Of a stretch of DNA of 64,000 bases, positions 35,641-44,520 are shown in pieces; position 1 is the stretch's first letter, and each line of letters starts with the position of its first letter. The position numbers and the translations under genes were made by a program. The notes below the pieces were generated by a model. The model searched no databases. It worked only from the letters and a program-made list of their open reading frames with translations, and was not told the origin of the DNA. Location: the NCBI RefSeq assembly GCF_003024525.3, contig NZ_CP035934.2, positions 3,100,001 through 3,164,000 on the forward strand, given 5' to 3'. Source of the stretch: Acinetobacter cumulans (GTDB lineage: Bacteria; Pseudomonadota; Gammaproteobacteria; Pseudomonadales; Moraxellaceae).

Positions 35641-36345
35641 ATGTCCAAGCTGGCTGTTTTAGACGATCTTTTAGAACTTTATATCCAACTGAACTATCAT
35701 AAAAACCCTGAGATCCAACAACGCTTGGCCGACGTACAGCTTTGGCAAAAAACACGTATGCAGCGCACCCATGCACAACAATTTGCGGAAAAACAAAATG
35801 TACTCATGGCCGAATATTTTTTAAATCGTTTATATGGTGGCCCAGACTTTGATGCCCTTGCAGAGCAAATTGCACGCTTGACCAAATATGCACACAAAGC
35901 AGAAAAACTCATTCCAGATAACGCAATTAAAACTGGTACATCAGGCGTCGCTTTAGCTATTTTAGCCGTACAGCTGGACGAACAAGTCGCCATGCAACTA
36001 CTACAAGACTACCATCCAAACGAACCCTTGACCGATGAAATGATGCGTCAAGCTTATCTCAAGCTCAATCAAAGTGATGACCGCCTAAAACAATTAGCCT
36101 TACTCGATGAGCTTGGCAAAAGCCTAGACAAATATATGCGTTCCTTCGTGGTCTACACGGCATTTAAAATGTGTAAAGGTGCGGCCACTAAATATCGTTT
36201 TGAAGTCATGTATGACTTTATGCAAGATGGTTTTTCGGCAATGAAGCCCTTAAAATCTGCAGAAAAATTTGTGAAAGAATTTACCGCAACTGAACGCCAA
36301 ATCGTTGCGAAAGTGCATGCTGGTGACCCCAACCCCTTTCAATAA
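35641..36345 (+). CDS. Conserved hypothetical protein of the FFLEELY-motif type
   Basis: The 234-aa protein is cytoplasmic and strongly helical, without signal peptide or membrane segment. It matches proteins annotated by the FFLEELY motif, here in the variant AEYFLNRLYGGPDF (about residues 59-72), but their function is unknown. The conserved acidic and aromatic block near the C-terminus reads RFEVMYDFMQDGFSAMKPLKSA. The ATG at 35641 gives the better start; the frame upstream begins with a TTG. The gene lies between pap and ubiE, with more than 150 bases on each side, so it is probably transcribed alone. Confidence 0.68.
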   Translation: MSKLAVLDDLLELYIQLNYHKNPEIQQRLADVQLWQKTRMQRTHAQQFAEKQNVLMAEYFLNRLYGGPDFDALAEQIARLTKYAHKAEKLIPDNAIKTGTSGVALAILAVQLDEQVAMQLLQDYHPNEPLTDEMMRQAYLKLNQSDDRLKQLALLDELGKSLDKYMRSFVVYTAFKMCKGAATKYRFEVMYDFMQDGFSAMKPLKSAEKFVKEFTATERQIVAKVHAGDPNPFQ

Positions 36346-36500
36346 TTTTGGGGCAATGTCAAAGTAAGCATCGCATGAAATCAAGATAATTCTGTATATT
36401 ATTCATAACAATTGCTTGATGATTGCTGTACAACGCACGAGAATCTGTCATCATGCATGCAATGATGAATTAACCCTATTTTGAAGTTAGGAGTGACTTA

Positions 36501-37445
36501 ATGTCTAATGAAAATCAAAAGCCTGCTCAACCTGAAACTGCAGCACAAAATACAGACAAAGTCAGCCCATTCTTAACCGAATCTCTGCCTCAAGGTGCGC
36601 CACAAGGCCAACAACAGTCTCTAGAACAACGCCTTACCGATACACCAGTAACAGGCACCATTCCAAAATACAATCTACCTCGTGGCGCCAATACAGGTAA
36701 TGTTGGCGCAACAACGCACTTCGGTTATCAAACTGTCAACAGTGAAGATAAGGCACAAAAAGTGGCTGAAGTTTTCCATTCTGTTGCTGCCAAGTACGAC
36801 ATTATGAATGACCTGATGTCTTTTGGTATTCACCGTCTTTGGAAACGTTTTGCAATTAACATGTCTGGCGTACGCCGTGGTCAACACGTGCTTGATATTG
36901 CGGGTGGTACAGGTGACTTAGCCAAAGTTTTCAGTCGTGAAGTCGGCCCTACAGGTCATGTCGTTCTTTCAGACATTAACGAATCAATGTTAAACGTTGG
37001 CCGTGATCGTTTAATTGATGCAGGTTGCACGAACGTTGATTTTGTCTTGGCCAATGCGGAAACTTTAGAGCCTTTTGCAGATAATAGCTTTGATTTACTC
37101 ACCATTTCATTTGGTCTACGCAACGTGACTGATAAAGATGCCGCTTTAGCCGCAATGTACCGTGTGTTAAAGCCAGGTGGCCGTTTATTAGTGCTCGAGT
37201 TTTCTAAACCTGTGTTTGAACCTTTCTCTAAGCTCTACGATCTTTACTCATTCACGGCACTTCCGATTATGGGTAAAATCATTGCGAATGACTCAGAAAG
37301 CTATAAATATTTAGCAGAATCAATTCGTATGCATCCAGACCAACGTACTCTCAAAGGTATGATGGAAAATGCAGGCTTCCAAAACTGTGATTACCATAAC
37401 CTCACAGGCGGTATTGTTGCAGTACATCGTGGCTTTAAACTTTAA
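36501..37445 (+). CDS. ubiE: Ubiquinone/menaquinone C-methyltransferase UbiE
   Basis: UbiE methylates the ring carbon of the ubiquinone precursor 2-polyprenyl-6-methoxybenzoquinol using SAM. The methyltransferase part starts near residue 70 ([19 protein letters not shown]) and shows the SAM motif [14 protein letters not shown], then [12 protein letters not shown] and [15 protein letters not shown]. At 314 aa it is about 60 residues longer than E. coli UbiE (251). The extra N-terminus is Gln/Pro/Ala-rich and polar and looks disordered. A GTTAGGAG site before the ATG supports the long form. It heads the ubiE-ubiJ-ubiB operon. Confidence 0.96.
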   Translation: MSNENQKPAQPETAAQNTDKVSPFLTESLPQGAPQGQQQSLEQRLTDTPVTGTIPKYNLPRGANTGNVGATTHFGYQTVNSEDKAQKVAEVFHSVAAKYDIMNDLMSFGIHRLWKRFAINMSGVRRGQHVLDIAGGTGDLAKVFSREVGPTGHVVLSDINESMLNVGRDRLIDAGCTNVDFVLANAETLEPFADNSFDLLTISFGLRNVTDKDAALAAMYRVLKPGGRLLVLEFSKPVFEPFSKLYDLYSFTALPIMGKIIANDSESYKYLAESIRMHPDQRTLKGMMENAGFQNCDYHNLTGGIVAVHRGFKL

Positions 37446-37467
37446 TTCGGTTTTTTAAGGTTCCATT

Positions 37468-38142
37468 ATGTGGTCAATTCTCGCACTCGGCGTAGTGGAA
37501 AGATTGATTCATCATGTTATTGATCTGGATGCCATTACGCGCATCCAGTTCAACGCCTTGCAAGGAAAAATGCTCCGCGTCGTGATGGACTCACCTAAAC
37601 TTTCTGTCGATGTTTTTTTTGATGACGGAAAAGTTCGTCTCGAAGCCACCGCAACAGGACACAACAACGCGCCATCCATCTTTGAGCAGCGCCCTTTTGA
37701 TCCACAGAATACTGTGATCGAAGCAACAGCAACCTTGCATGTTGAAAATGCAGTTGCTGCGCTTAAACTGTTGCTTGCTGAAGATGTAGGCACGATTCCT
37801 GTACAAGGTGATTATCGTCTTTTACAAGAAATTCAGCGCATCATTCGCCAAGCAGAGCCAGATTTAGCAGCCCACCTTTCGCCATTGATTGGTCCTGCCT
37901 TAGCACATGAAATTGCTAAAATTCAATTGGCACCAAAACACTTAAAACAATCCTTACAAAGCCAACTGTTTTTTGCTGAAGACTTCCTCAAAGAAGACCT
38001 ACATGCACTTGCACCACGTTGGCAAATGGACGATTTAAACCAAGATACACGCATTTTAAATCAAAATTTGGATCGTGCCGAAGCTAAGATTCAGCAACTC
38101 CAAAATCAAATTGATGCATTACACACCCCCACTCAACCCTAG
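37468..38142 (+). CDS. ubiJ: Ubiquinone biosynthesis accessory factor UbiJ
   Basis: UbiJ is a lipid-binding accessory factor of the soluble Ubi complex, which holds ubiquinone precursors for the hydroxylases and methyltransferases. The 224-aa product has an SCP2-like domain in residues 1-110 (GKMLRVVMDSPKLSVDVFF and PVQGDYRLLQEIQRII) and a C-terminal coiled coil (LNQNLDRAEAKIQQLQNQI), as in E. coli UbiJ (201 aa). It starts 22 bases after ubiE and ends 11 bases before ubiB, so the three genes are one transcription unit. Sequence similarity in this family is low; context makes the call strong. Confidence 0.9.
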   Translation: MWSILALGVVERLIHHVIDLDAITRIQFNALQGKMLRVVMDSPKLSVDVFFDDGKVRLEATATGHNNAPSIFEQRPFDPQNTVIEATATLHVENAVAALKLLLAEDVGTIPVQGDYRLLQEIQRIIRQAEPDLAAHLSPLIGPALAHEIAKIQLAPKHLKQSLQSQLFFAEDFLKEDLHALAPRWQMDDLNQDTRILNQNLDRAEAKIQQLQNQIDALHTPTQP

Positions 38143-38153
38143 GTAAAACTTAT

Positions 38154-39773
38154 ATGATTCCGCATTTGAGACGTTTAATCGACCTTTGGCGCATTGCCGC
38201 GCACTATAGACTCGACACGTTATTCCCTGCGGAAGAGTTGCCTGAAAAAGCACGCCATGTGTTAGGGTTGATTCGTATGCATCCTGCGGCGTGGTCGAGT
38301 CGCGAACGCAAAAATCCGCTGAAGCTCAAAATGGCTTTAGAGGAAATGGGTCCTTTGGCCATTAAGCTTGGCCAGCTGCTCTCTACCCGTCGTGATCTCA
38401 TTCCACCCGAAGTATTGCAACAACTGGTTTTACTGCAAGACCGTGTCAAACCCTTTGACAACAATGTTGCGAAAATGCGTATTCAGCAATCACTTAAAGC
38501 TGATGTAAATACCTTATTTGCACGTTTTGATGAACAACCTTTGGCTGCAGCATCCATTGCCCAAGTGCATACAGCTGCACTACATGATGGTCGTGAAGTC
38601 GTGGTCAAAGTCACACGCCCAGATATTCGCAATCAAATTTTACAAGACTTTGAAATTTTAGAATGGCTCGGTCATTTTTTAGAAAAACGCTTAGAAGCTG
38701 CCCGTGCACTGCACTTGTCTGAAATTATTCAAGACTATCGACAAATTATTTTAAAAGAATTAGACCTCACTTTAGAGGCTGACAACACCCGTCGTATGCG
38801 CCATTACTTTACAGGCTCAAGCATGATGTATGTGCCTGAAGTCTATATGGACAGCAAAGACGTCATGGTGGAAGAGCGCATTACAGGTGTACCAATTTCA
38901 GATATTGCAACCTTTGAACGTCTGGGCATGGACCGTAAAGATTTGGCAGAAAAAGGTCTGACCATTTTCTTTACCCAAGTCTTTCGGGATAATTTTTTCC
39001 ATGCAGACATGCATCCAGGCAATGTCTTTGTTGAAACGATTAATCCTGCAAATCCACGTTTTATTGCGCTGGACTGCGCCATTATGGGTGAGTTATCTAA
39101 ACATGACCAAATGACCGTAGCACGCATGCTACTGGCCGTCATGAATAGTGACTTTATGCAACTGATTCAAGTGGTACATCAAGCAGGCTGGATTCCACCA
39201 GGCACAGACCAAGATGCTTTAGCACGAGAAATGCGTCGTACTGTTGGCCCAATGGTCTCTAAACCAATGCATGAACTGGATTTTGCGGGCATCTTGATTG
39301 AAGTGATGGATGTGGCTCGTCGCTTCCATTTGGAAATTCCACCTCAATTAATGCTGTTGCTTAAAACCTTAGTCCATGTGGAAGGTTTAGGCACAGATTT
39401 ATATCCAGAACTGGATATTTGGAGCCTTGCAAAACCAATTCTAACGGATTGGATTAAAACCCAAATGAATCCACAAAAAAACTTGAAAGAGTTAGGACAA
39501 AAAATTCCCGACTTACTTCTAGGGGCACAAGATTTACCTACCTTACTCATTGATAGCTTAAATGGTCTCAAAAACCAATCCGCTTGGAATGCCAAACAAT
39601 TACATGAGATTCAAACCATACGTTTACAGCTCGAACAGCAACAAAAGCGTAGTTGGATCTTCGGTAGCTTCATTGCCATCTTCTTAGCGATTGCCGTTAT
39701 TTCTCCGTGGTATATCTCTGTTCTTCTTATTGCACTGGCAAGCTTATTATCTCTTTGGCGAATTTTTAAATAA
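38154..39773 (+). CDS. ubiB: Ubiquinone biosynthesis ATPase/kinase-like UbiB
   Basis: UbiB is an atypical kinase-like ATPase (ABC1/ADCK family) that supports ubiquinone synthesis, possibly by moving lipid precursors out of the membrane. The 539-aa protein has the KxGQ extension (LAIKLGQLLSTRRDLIP, about residue 70), an Ala-rich nucleotide loop AAASIAQVH, the VKVTRP lysine and the NFFHADMHPGNVF catalytic loop (about residue 285). Two C-terminal membrane helices follow (SWIFGSFIAIFLAIAVIS and SVLLIALASLLSLW). The length equals that of E. coli UbiB (546). It closes the operon with a 19-bp terminator stem. Confidence 0.96.
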   Translation: MIPHLRRLIDLWRIAAHYRLDTLFPAEELPEKARHVLGLIRMHPAAWSSRERKNPLKLKMALEEMGPLAIKLGQLLSTRRDLIPPEVLQQLVLLQDRVKPFDNNVAKMRIQQSLKADVNTLFARFDEQPLAAASIAQVHTAALHDGREVVVKVTRPDIRNQILQDFEILEWLGHFLEKRLEAARALHLSEIIQDYRQIILKELDLTLEADNTRRMRHYFTGSSMMYVPEVYMDSKDVMVEERITGVPISDIATFERLGMDRKDLAEKGLTIFFTQVFRDNFFHADMHPGNVFVETINPANPRFIALDCAIMGELSKHDQMTVARMLLAVMNSDFMQLIQVVHQAGWIPPGTDQDALAREMRRTVGPMVSKPMHELDFAGILIEVMDVARRFHLEIPPQLMLLLKTLVHVEGLGTDLYPELDIWSLAKPILTDWIKTQMNPQKNLKELGQKIPDLLLGAQDLPTLLIDSLNGLKNQSAWNAKQLHEIQTIRLQLEQQQKRSWIFGSFIAIFLAIAVISPWYISVLLIALASLLSLWRIFK

Positions 39774-39776
39774 TTT

Positions 39777-39823
39777 AAAACCAGTATGTTCAGCAAATCA
39801 TGTGCTGAACATACTGGTTTTTT
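39777..39823 (+). terminator. Intrinsic terminator of the ubiE-ubiJ-ubiB operon
   Basis: A perfect 19-bp stem with a 7-nt loop and six T lies directly behind the ubiB stop codon. It is also followed and preceded by A/T runs suitable for the other strand. Confidence 0.94.
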
Positions 39824-40120
39824 GTGACATACATCGCAGAATTCAATTAAAGCCTTATAAATATATGTATTTGTAATTTAAATATTTTTTATATCTATTT
39901 TCACGGTATTTTTATCTTAATTTTAAAATACGAAATCCAATCAAAATAATACCTGTTAATATTTAAAACAAAATATTTAGATATTTATCCATAAAAAAAC
40001 ATATTAATCATAACTCAATATTATTTTATCTTTCTCATGATTATTACTTTTTGTATATTTTTTGTTTTTTTATTTGATATAAGTTACATCACGTAACCCT
40101 TCACTTCGAGATTCAAAATA
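39824..40120. other. Very AT-rich leader region before the lipoprotein gene
   Basis: About 300 bases made mostly of A and T. I see no gene. Many hexamers resemble -10 boxes, so no single promoter can be picked by eye. Such AT-rich DNA before an envelope gene is a typical H-NS-type silencing target. Confidence 0.4.
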
Positions 40121-41680
40121 ATGAAGCATAAAACATTAAAACTGTCTGTCTTATCAATTGCTTTAACTTCACTATTAACTGCATGTGGCGGTGGGGGTGG
40201 AAGTGATGAAGGCAGCACAACACCTCCTTTCGCATCTAAAACAGTTTCTGGTCAAGCTGTCGATTTCTATTTAAAAAATGCAACAGTCACTTTAACTGAC
40301 TGTCTGGATAGCAATGGCCTCCCTCTTGTTGAAAAAACAGGAGATAAAGGTGAATTTACATTTAAAACCACTGAAAAATGCCAAAGTTCAGCCATGACTG
40401 TGACTGGCGGTACTGATATTGCCACTGGATTAAGCTTCACTGGTACACTAAAAATTCAAAAAACTGATCTGCAAAACTTCAATAGCGCAGCAGTTGTTGT
40501 AAGCCCATTAACCACCTTACAAGTGTATGCTGGCTCAGCAGGCATTGAATCATTGTTAACTAATTTAGGCCTTTCTGCTGAAACACTTGCTAAGCTTAAA
40601 GCATCTAATTTTAACCTTGCAGGCTTTGATCCTGTTAAAGATGCAAGTGCTAAAGATATGGCAACGATTTTCGTTATTCAGCAACTTGCTAACCAAATTG
40701 AAGATAGCTTACAAAGCATTAGTAAATCAGATGGTTCTGTGGCTCTAGATGCAAGCAAAGCAACTGAACTTGCATTTGGTGCATTGGTAAAACAATTATC
40801 AGCTGGAAAACTATTTACTGACGGAACAACCAAATTAGATACCACAGCACTGCAGAACCTATTAGCTACTGTTAAAGCAGATGCAACAACAGCCATCAAT
40901 GACAATACTATTGTGATTGATAACAGCGTTTTAGATCAAATAAGCCATAGTGTAAGCACTGTTGCAGATGCATTAAATACGGTTGTTACTACAGGTGGCA
41001 ATTTAACCGCTGAAGCCTTACAACAAAAACTACAAAATAATGAAGGTGGCATTCAAGATCAACTGCAAGCAGAGTTACTTACTCCAGTTTATAGTGACTT
41101 CAAACTTGCAAACTACGATTTAACTCAGATTAAAGGTTCAGCAACAGCACCATTAGCAATTGGCCTAAGTCAATTAACAAGCAACTTAAATGTTTCATTT
41201 AAAATGAAAAATGCAACAACATCATTAAAAGACACGATTAAGCTTGCTTTTGCATTACATGGAATTCGTGGTACTGCTCAAAAAGATTTAAATGTCACCG
41301 TAAATAGTATTCAAGCAACTTTTGATAATACGGGCAACCTAGAAAAAGCCATCATTCCAGCTGGTGCGAAAATCACAATTTCGTCGACCATTAATAGCTT
41401 GAAAAATGCAACTTTCACGATTGATCAAGATATTAAAGTAAGCTCAAGCAATGGTGCTATTTCACTACAAGCTCTAATTGACAGCAATGCTACATTGAAA
41501 GGCTACTACAATCAGTATTATTCAGAATTGGCTACAGGTGATGCAATTAACGCAACAGCATACGTCCTACCAATCTCTTATGTAATAGATGCTGATTTAA
41601 ATCTGCCAACAAGCCAAGCCAACTTTAATGGCGAAAACTTTAGCGCACCTTCGATAACTGCATATTTCAAACTAAATTAA
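40121..41680 (+). CDS. Putative large outer-membrane lipoprotein, family not recognised
   Basis: The 519-aa protein has a lipoprotein signal peptide with lipobox LLTAC (residue 22 as the lipidated Cys), followed by the flexible run GGGGGSDEGS. The next 100 residues (VSGQAVDFYLKNATVTLTD, GDKGEFTFKT) look like a carboxypeptidase-regulatory or Ig-like beta domain with two cysteines. The rest is Ala/Thr/Asn-rich, with helical and beta stretches and no recognised motif. No Asp follows the lipid Cys, so sorting to the outer membrane is expected. It is followed by its own terminator and then a beta-barrel gene. The function is unknown; surface display or a partner role with the barrel is possible. 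Confidence 0.72.
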   Translation: MKHKTLKLSVLSIALTSLLTACGGGGGSDEGSTTPPFASKTVSGQAVDFYLKNATVTLTDCLDSNGLPLVEKTGDKGEFTFKTTEKCQSSAMTVTGGTDIATGLSFTGTLKIQKTDLQNFNSAAVVVSPLTTLQVYAGSAGIESLLTNLGLSAETLAKLKASNFNLAGFDPVKDASAKDMATIFVIQQLANQIEDSLQSISKSDGSVALDASKATELAFGALVKQLSAGKLFTDGTTKLDTTALQNLLATVKADATTAINDNTIVIDNSVLDQISHSVSTVADALNTVVTTGGNLTAEALQQKLQNNEGGIQDQLQAELLTPVYSDFKLANYDLTQIKGSATAPLAIGLSQLTSNLNVSFKMKNATTSLKDTIKLAFALHGIRGTAQKDLNVTVNSIQATFDNTGNLEKAIIPAGAKITISSTINSLKNATFTIDQDIKVSSSNGAISLQALIDSNATLKGYYNQYYSELATGDAINATAYVLPISYVIDADLNLPTSQANFNGENFSAPSITAYFKLN

Positions 41681-41692
41681 TTCAAAAACTAA

Positions 41693-41719
41693 AAAGCCAG
41701 TTTTCGAACTGGCTTTTTT
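41693..41719 (+). terminator. Intrinsic terminator after the lipoprotein gene
   Basis: AAAGCCAGTT and AACTGGCTTT form a 10-bp stem with a stable TTCG tetraloop and six T, 12 bases past the stop. Confidence 0.93.
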
Positions 41720-41750
41720 CATTGCTTACGTTTTAGAGTGACCCAGAATT

Positions 41751-42854
41751 ATGCATTTTAAACTTCTTATTTCCTGCACTTGCTTGGTGATTAGCACACA
41801 ACTAATCGCAGCACCCAATGACCCTTTCTTAACTGCAAAAGACTTTAATGCAAAACATAATGCAGCATTGCAAATGACCTTTGCTATTGATGCTGTTAAT
41901 GACACCATCGATTTTCTAGACATGCGACAAAGCGAAGGTATTACGGACAAATCTGCGGGTGATTACCAAGGTTTTCATCTTGGGGCAAGCTACCAGATTA
42001 ACCCACAATGGTCAGTTGAAGGTACCTATTGGCATCGAGAAATTGACTACAGCCAAGACACCAATAAAATTGACAGTGGTTTAATTGCAGCGCGCTATAC
42101 CCCAGCATTAAATTTAAATAAGAATGATGCACTCACCTTCCGTGCAAGTCTTTGGGGAAATACTGCAAACACCTTAACCAAATCCACCCCAACAAAAGTT
42201 AATCAACGTACATTCCAAAATGTAAAAGTTGAAGACCCACAAGATCTTCAACTGCAACTTGATGGTATTTTCTCACGTAAGCTCGACCCAATGAATCAGC
42301 TGAATGCTTTTGTTAGTGTGGGCTACAGTAAAGTGGAAGTGAGTCAGCTCCAAATTCAAGCCATGCAACAAGGTTGCTTGATGAATGTAAACATCAATAG
42401 TAGTAATCAATATGCAGGCAACTTAGCCCAGCCGTGTAAAAGTGGTTCAATTACTCTGAATGATCTAGCGATAAGTGGTAATGCCAATGAGTTCGGCCTT
42501 GAGATTGATAAAGACTTAAATTACGACAGCTATTTCACTAATTTAGGCGCATCGTGGAACTGGCGCTATCAACAATTTGAAAGCCAAGTTGCGTATCACT
42601 ATCAACGCTTATGGCGTAAGAATATCGACGATCGCGTCAATCAGTTTGGTAATAGCGCAATCAAAGACAACCACACGCTTGGCATGAAATTTAGCTACGA
42701 TTTTTCACCAACAATCACCGGCTTTGTTCAAGGTGAAATCTACCAAAACAACTTTGTCGGTTATATCCCTTTCGTTTACAACGGGGTAACCGCTTCTCGC
42801 TTAGAAAAACGCTATGGCCTTGCCTCTATAGGCCTACAAGCTCGCATGTTCTAA
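41751..42854 (+). CDS. Putative outer-membrane beta-barrel protein
   Basis: I do not recognise a family. The 367-aa protein has a signal peptide (KLLISCTCLVISTQLIA, cleaved before APNDP). It then alternates polar and aromatic residues in strands such as GFHLGASYQINPQWSVEGTYW, SGLIAARYTPAL and TNLGASWNWRYQQF. It ends with ASIGLQARMF, whose terminal Phe is the usual BAM signal. Two cysteines (GCLMNVN and QPCKSG) could form a disulfide in one loop. About 12-16 strands are plausible. It begins 70 bases after the lipoprotein gene, with a terminator between them, and is followed by its own terminator. Confidence 0.72.
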   Translation: MHFKLLISCTCLVISTQLIAAPNDPFLTAKDFNAKHNAALQMTFAIDAVNDTIDFLDMRQSEGITDKSAGDYQGFHLGASYQINPQWSVEGTYWHREIDYSQDTNKIDSGLIAARYTPALNLNKNDALTFRASLWGNTANTLTKSTPTKVNQRTFQNVKVEDPQDLQLQLDGIFSRKLDPMNQLNAFVSVGYSKVEVSQLQIQAMQQGCLMNVNINSSNQYAGNLAQPCKSGSITLNDLAISGNANEFGLEIDKDLNYDSYFTNLGASWNWRYQQFESQVAYHYQRLWRKNIDDRVNQFGNSAIKDNHTLGMKFSYDFSPTITGFVQGEIYQNNFVGYIPFVYNGVTASRLEKRYGLASIGLQARMF

Positions 42855-42878
42855 ACACTTAAACAGTTTATTTACCAT

Positions 42879-42911
42879 AAAAAATCGCAACTTAATCCCT
42901 TGCGATTTTTT
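42879..42911. terminator. Intrinsic terminator after the barrel gene
   Basis: AAAAAATCGCAA and TTGCGATTTTTT form a 12-bp stem with a 9-nt loop; the A and T ends make it usable in both directions. Confidence 0.88.
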
Positions 42912-43004
42912 ATTTTAAGTTAAAGACACCCTTGATCAACACAAGCAATTTACTGGCTGTTTTGTTATGCTCGAACTGCCATTTTTCATATTCATAGCCT
43001 ATTT

Positions 43005-44087
43005 ATGATCCAAATATTAAAAAAGTCTGCGCCCGCACTTTCGCTTCGGGCTGGGCGTATTGCACGTCAGTTAATTGAAAAAGACGGATTAAATGCGGCC
43101 CAAATCGATATGATTCCTGGGGCTGCAGGGGGACCGAAAGGCATTGGCTTAATGGGTCTCGACCAAGCCATTTTTGGTGATTTTCTACCACGTGCCAAAC
43201 AGCGTCGCTTTTTAATTGGTTCATCAGTAGGGGCATGGCGCTTTGCTGGAATTTTGGCTCAGGGTGAAATTGCTGGGCCTGAACAATTGGCCGAACTTTA
43301 TATTCATTTGCCTTTTCATAAAAAAATGCGCATTGCAGAAATTGAAAAAATTTCTAGAGATATGCTTCATGGCATCATTGGTCAGCAAACTGAAAAACTG
43401 GTTCAGCATCCCGACTATCATCTCACCATTATTGCAGCCAAAGCCTCTCATTTATTTCAAAGTGATCAGCGTCTTGCACTGTATGGTAGCTTGGCCGGTA
43501 TTGTGGGTGCGAATGCTATTTCACGCGATCATTTAAGCAAATTTATGCAACGTGTGATTTGTCAGCCTTCTCAGTTTCCTCAATTTAAAATGCCAGATGA
43601 CGCCTTTAAAACCCATTATCTCAACTTCAATGCACATAATGTGGCGGATTGGCTCATGGCTTCTGGTTCTATTCCCGGAGTCACACCTGCGGTTAAAAAT
43701 ATTCAAGATGCGCCCTTAGGTGCCTATCGAGATGGTGGCCTGATTGACTATCATCTTGACTTGGCATTTGAAAGCCAAGGTATTGTGCTCTACCCTCATT
43801 TCAGTGACAGTATTATTCCTGGCTGGTTTGATAAAATGTTTAAATCACGCCAAGCCAATCCCGTCAATCAGGCACGCACGCTGTTGATTTCGCCTTCACA
43901 AAGCTATCTAGATTCATTGCCCTTGGGTCGCCTGCCCGATCGTAAAGACTTTGTTTTAAAAGGTTTAGACCCCGAGCAGCGGATTAAAATGTGGAAACAA
44001 TCTGTAGCTGAAAGTCAGCGTTTAGGCGATGAGTTTTTAGCCCTAATTGAGAGCCAAAATTTTGCCGATGTCTTACAAGACCTGTAG
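43005..44087 (+). CDS. Patatin-like phospholipase family protein
   Basis: Patatin-like enzymes are serine acyl hydrolases with a Ser-Asp dyad. In this 360-aa protein the oxyanion loop is GAAGGPKGIG (about residue 39), the nucleophile motif GxSxG is GSSVGAWR (about residue 73), and the catalytic Asp lies in the DGG of YRDGGLIDYH (about residue 245). There is no signal peptide, so it is likely cytoplasmic or a secreted effector without a leader. It stands alone with no lipase chaperone nearby. No ribosome binding site is clear before the ATG. Substrate and role are unknown; phospholipase activity is inferred from the dyad. Confidence 0.84.
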   Translation: MIQILKKSAPALSLRAGRIARQLIEKDGLNAAQIDMIPGAAGGPKGIGLMGLDQAIFGDFLPRAKQRRFLIGSSVGAWRFAGILAQGEIAGPEQLAELYIHLPFHKKMRIAEIEKISRDMLHGIIGQQTEKLVQHPDYHLTIIAAKASHLFQSDQRLALYGSLAGIVGANAISRDHLSKFMQRVICQPSQFPQFKMPDDAFKTHYLNFNAHNVADWLMASGSIPGVTPAVKNIQDAPLGAYRDGGLIDYHLDLAFESQGIVLYPHFSDSIIPGWFDKMFKSRQANPVNQARTLLISPSQSYLDSLPLGRLPDRKDFVLKGLDPEQRIKMWKQSVAESQRLGDEFLALIESQNFADVLQDL

Positions 44088-44089
44088 TT

Positions 44090-44118
44090 TTGGGCATTCT
44101 ACAAATTATTTGTATAAT
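44090..44118 (+). promoter_or_regulatory. Possible sigma-70 promoter of the 44136 gene
   Basis: A perfect TATAAT (44113-44118) lies 17 bases after TTGGGC. The inferred transcript start near 44125 leaves only a very short leader before the ATG at 44136, which would favour the second ATG at 44148. Confidence 0.45.
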
Positions 44119-44135
44119 CCCCCTGATCTATTGAT

Positions 44136-44465
44136 ATGTTGAAAATTATGCAGAAGTTTTTATGGGTCCTGCAATATCTGTGTTTAGCCTTTGGCATTTA
44201 TCTTGTGTACGGCGTTGCGATGTCGCTATATACACAAGACTTTGATTTAATGGAACTCGTTTCAGATATTGGGACCATTTTAATTTGTATTGATTTGGCC
44301 GTGTTCTTATATACCAGCAAATCCAAGAAAGGGATCAGCATGGAAGAATATGCGAAGCAGCTGGAACAACCACCGACTAAGCTGGTGAGCATCACCCGAA
44401 AACTCGGACATTTAGGCATCATGCTGATTGTATGTGGTTGGATTGTGCCCATCATCAATGGCTAA
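44136..44465 (+). CDS. Small membrane protein, family not recognised
   Basis: This 109-aa protein (105 aa if the ATG at 44148 is used) has three hydrophobic segments: about residues 7-29 (LWVLQYLCLAFGIYLVYGV), 42-59 (VSDIGTILICIDLAVFLY) and 90-107 (LGHLGIMLIVCGWIVPII). A basic loop (TSKSKKG) and a polar stretch lie between the second and third. The family is not recognised. It probably resides in the inner membrane. It is monocistronic, with its own promoter-like element and a bidirectional terminator shared with tex. Confidence 0.66.
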   Translation: MLKIMQKFLWVLQYLCLAFGIYLVYGVAMSLYTQDFDLMELVSDIGTILICIDLAVFLYTSKSKKGISMEEYAKQLEQPPTKLVSITRKLGHLGIMLIVCGWIVPIING

Positions 44466-44475
44466 TTTTTACGAT

Positions 44476-44505
44476 AAAAAAACCTCCCAACTGGGAGGTT
44501 TTTTT
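44476..44505. terminator. Bidirectional terminator between the 44136 gene and tex
   Basis: AACCTCCCA and TGGGAGGTT form a 9-bp stem, with A-run and T-run on its two sides, between convergent genes. Confidence 0.9.
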
Positions 44506-44520
44506 ATTGCGGTGAAAAGA

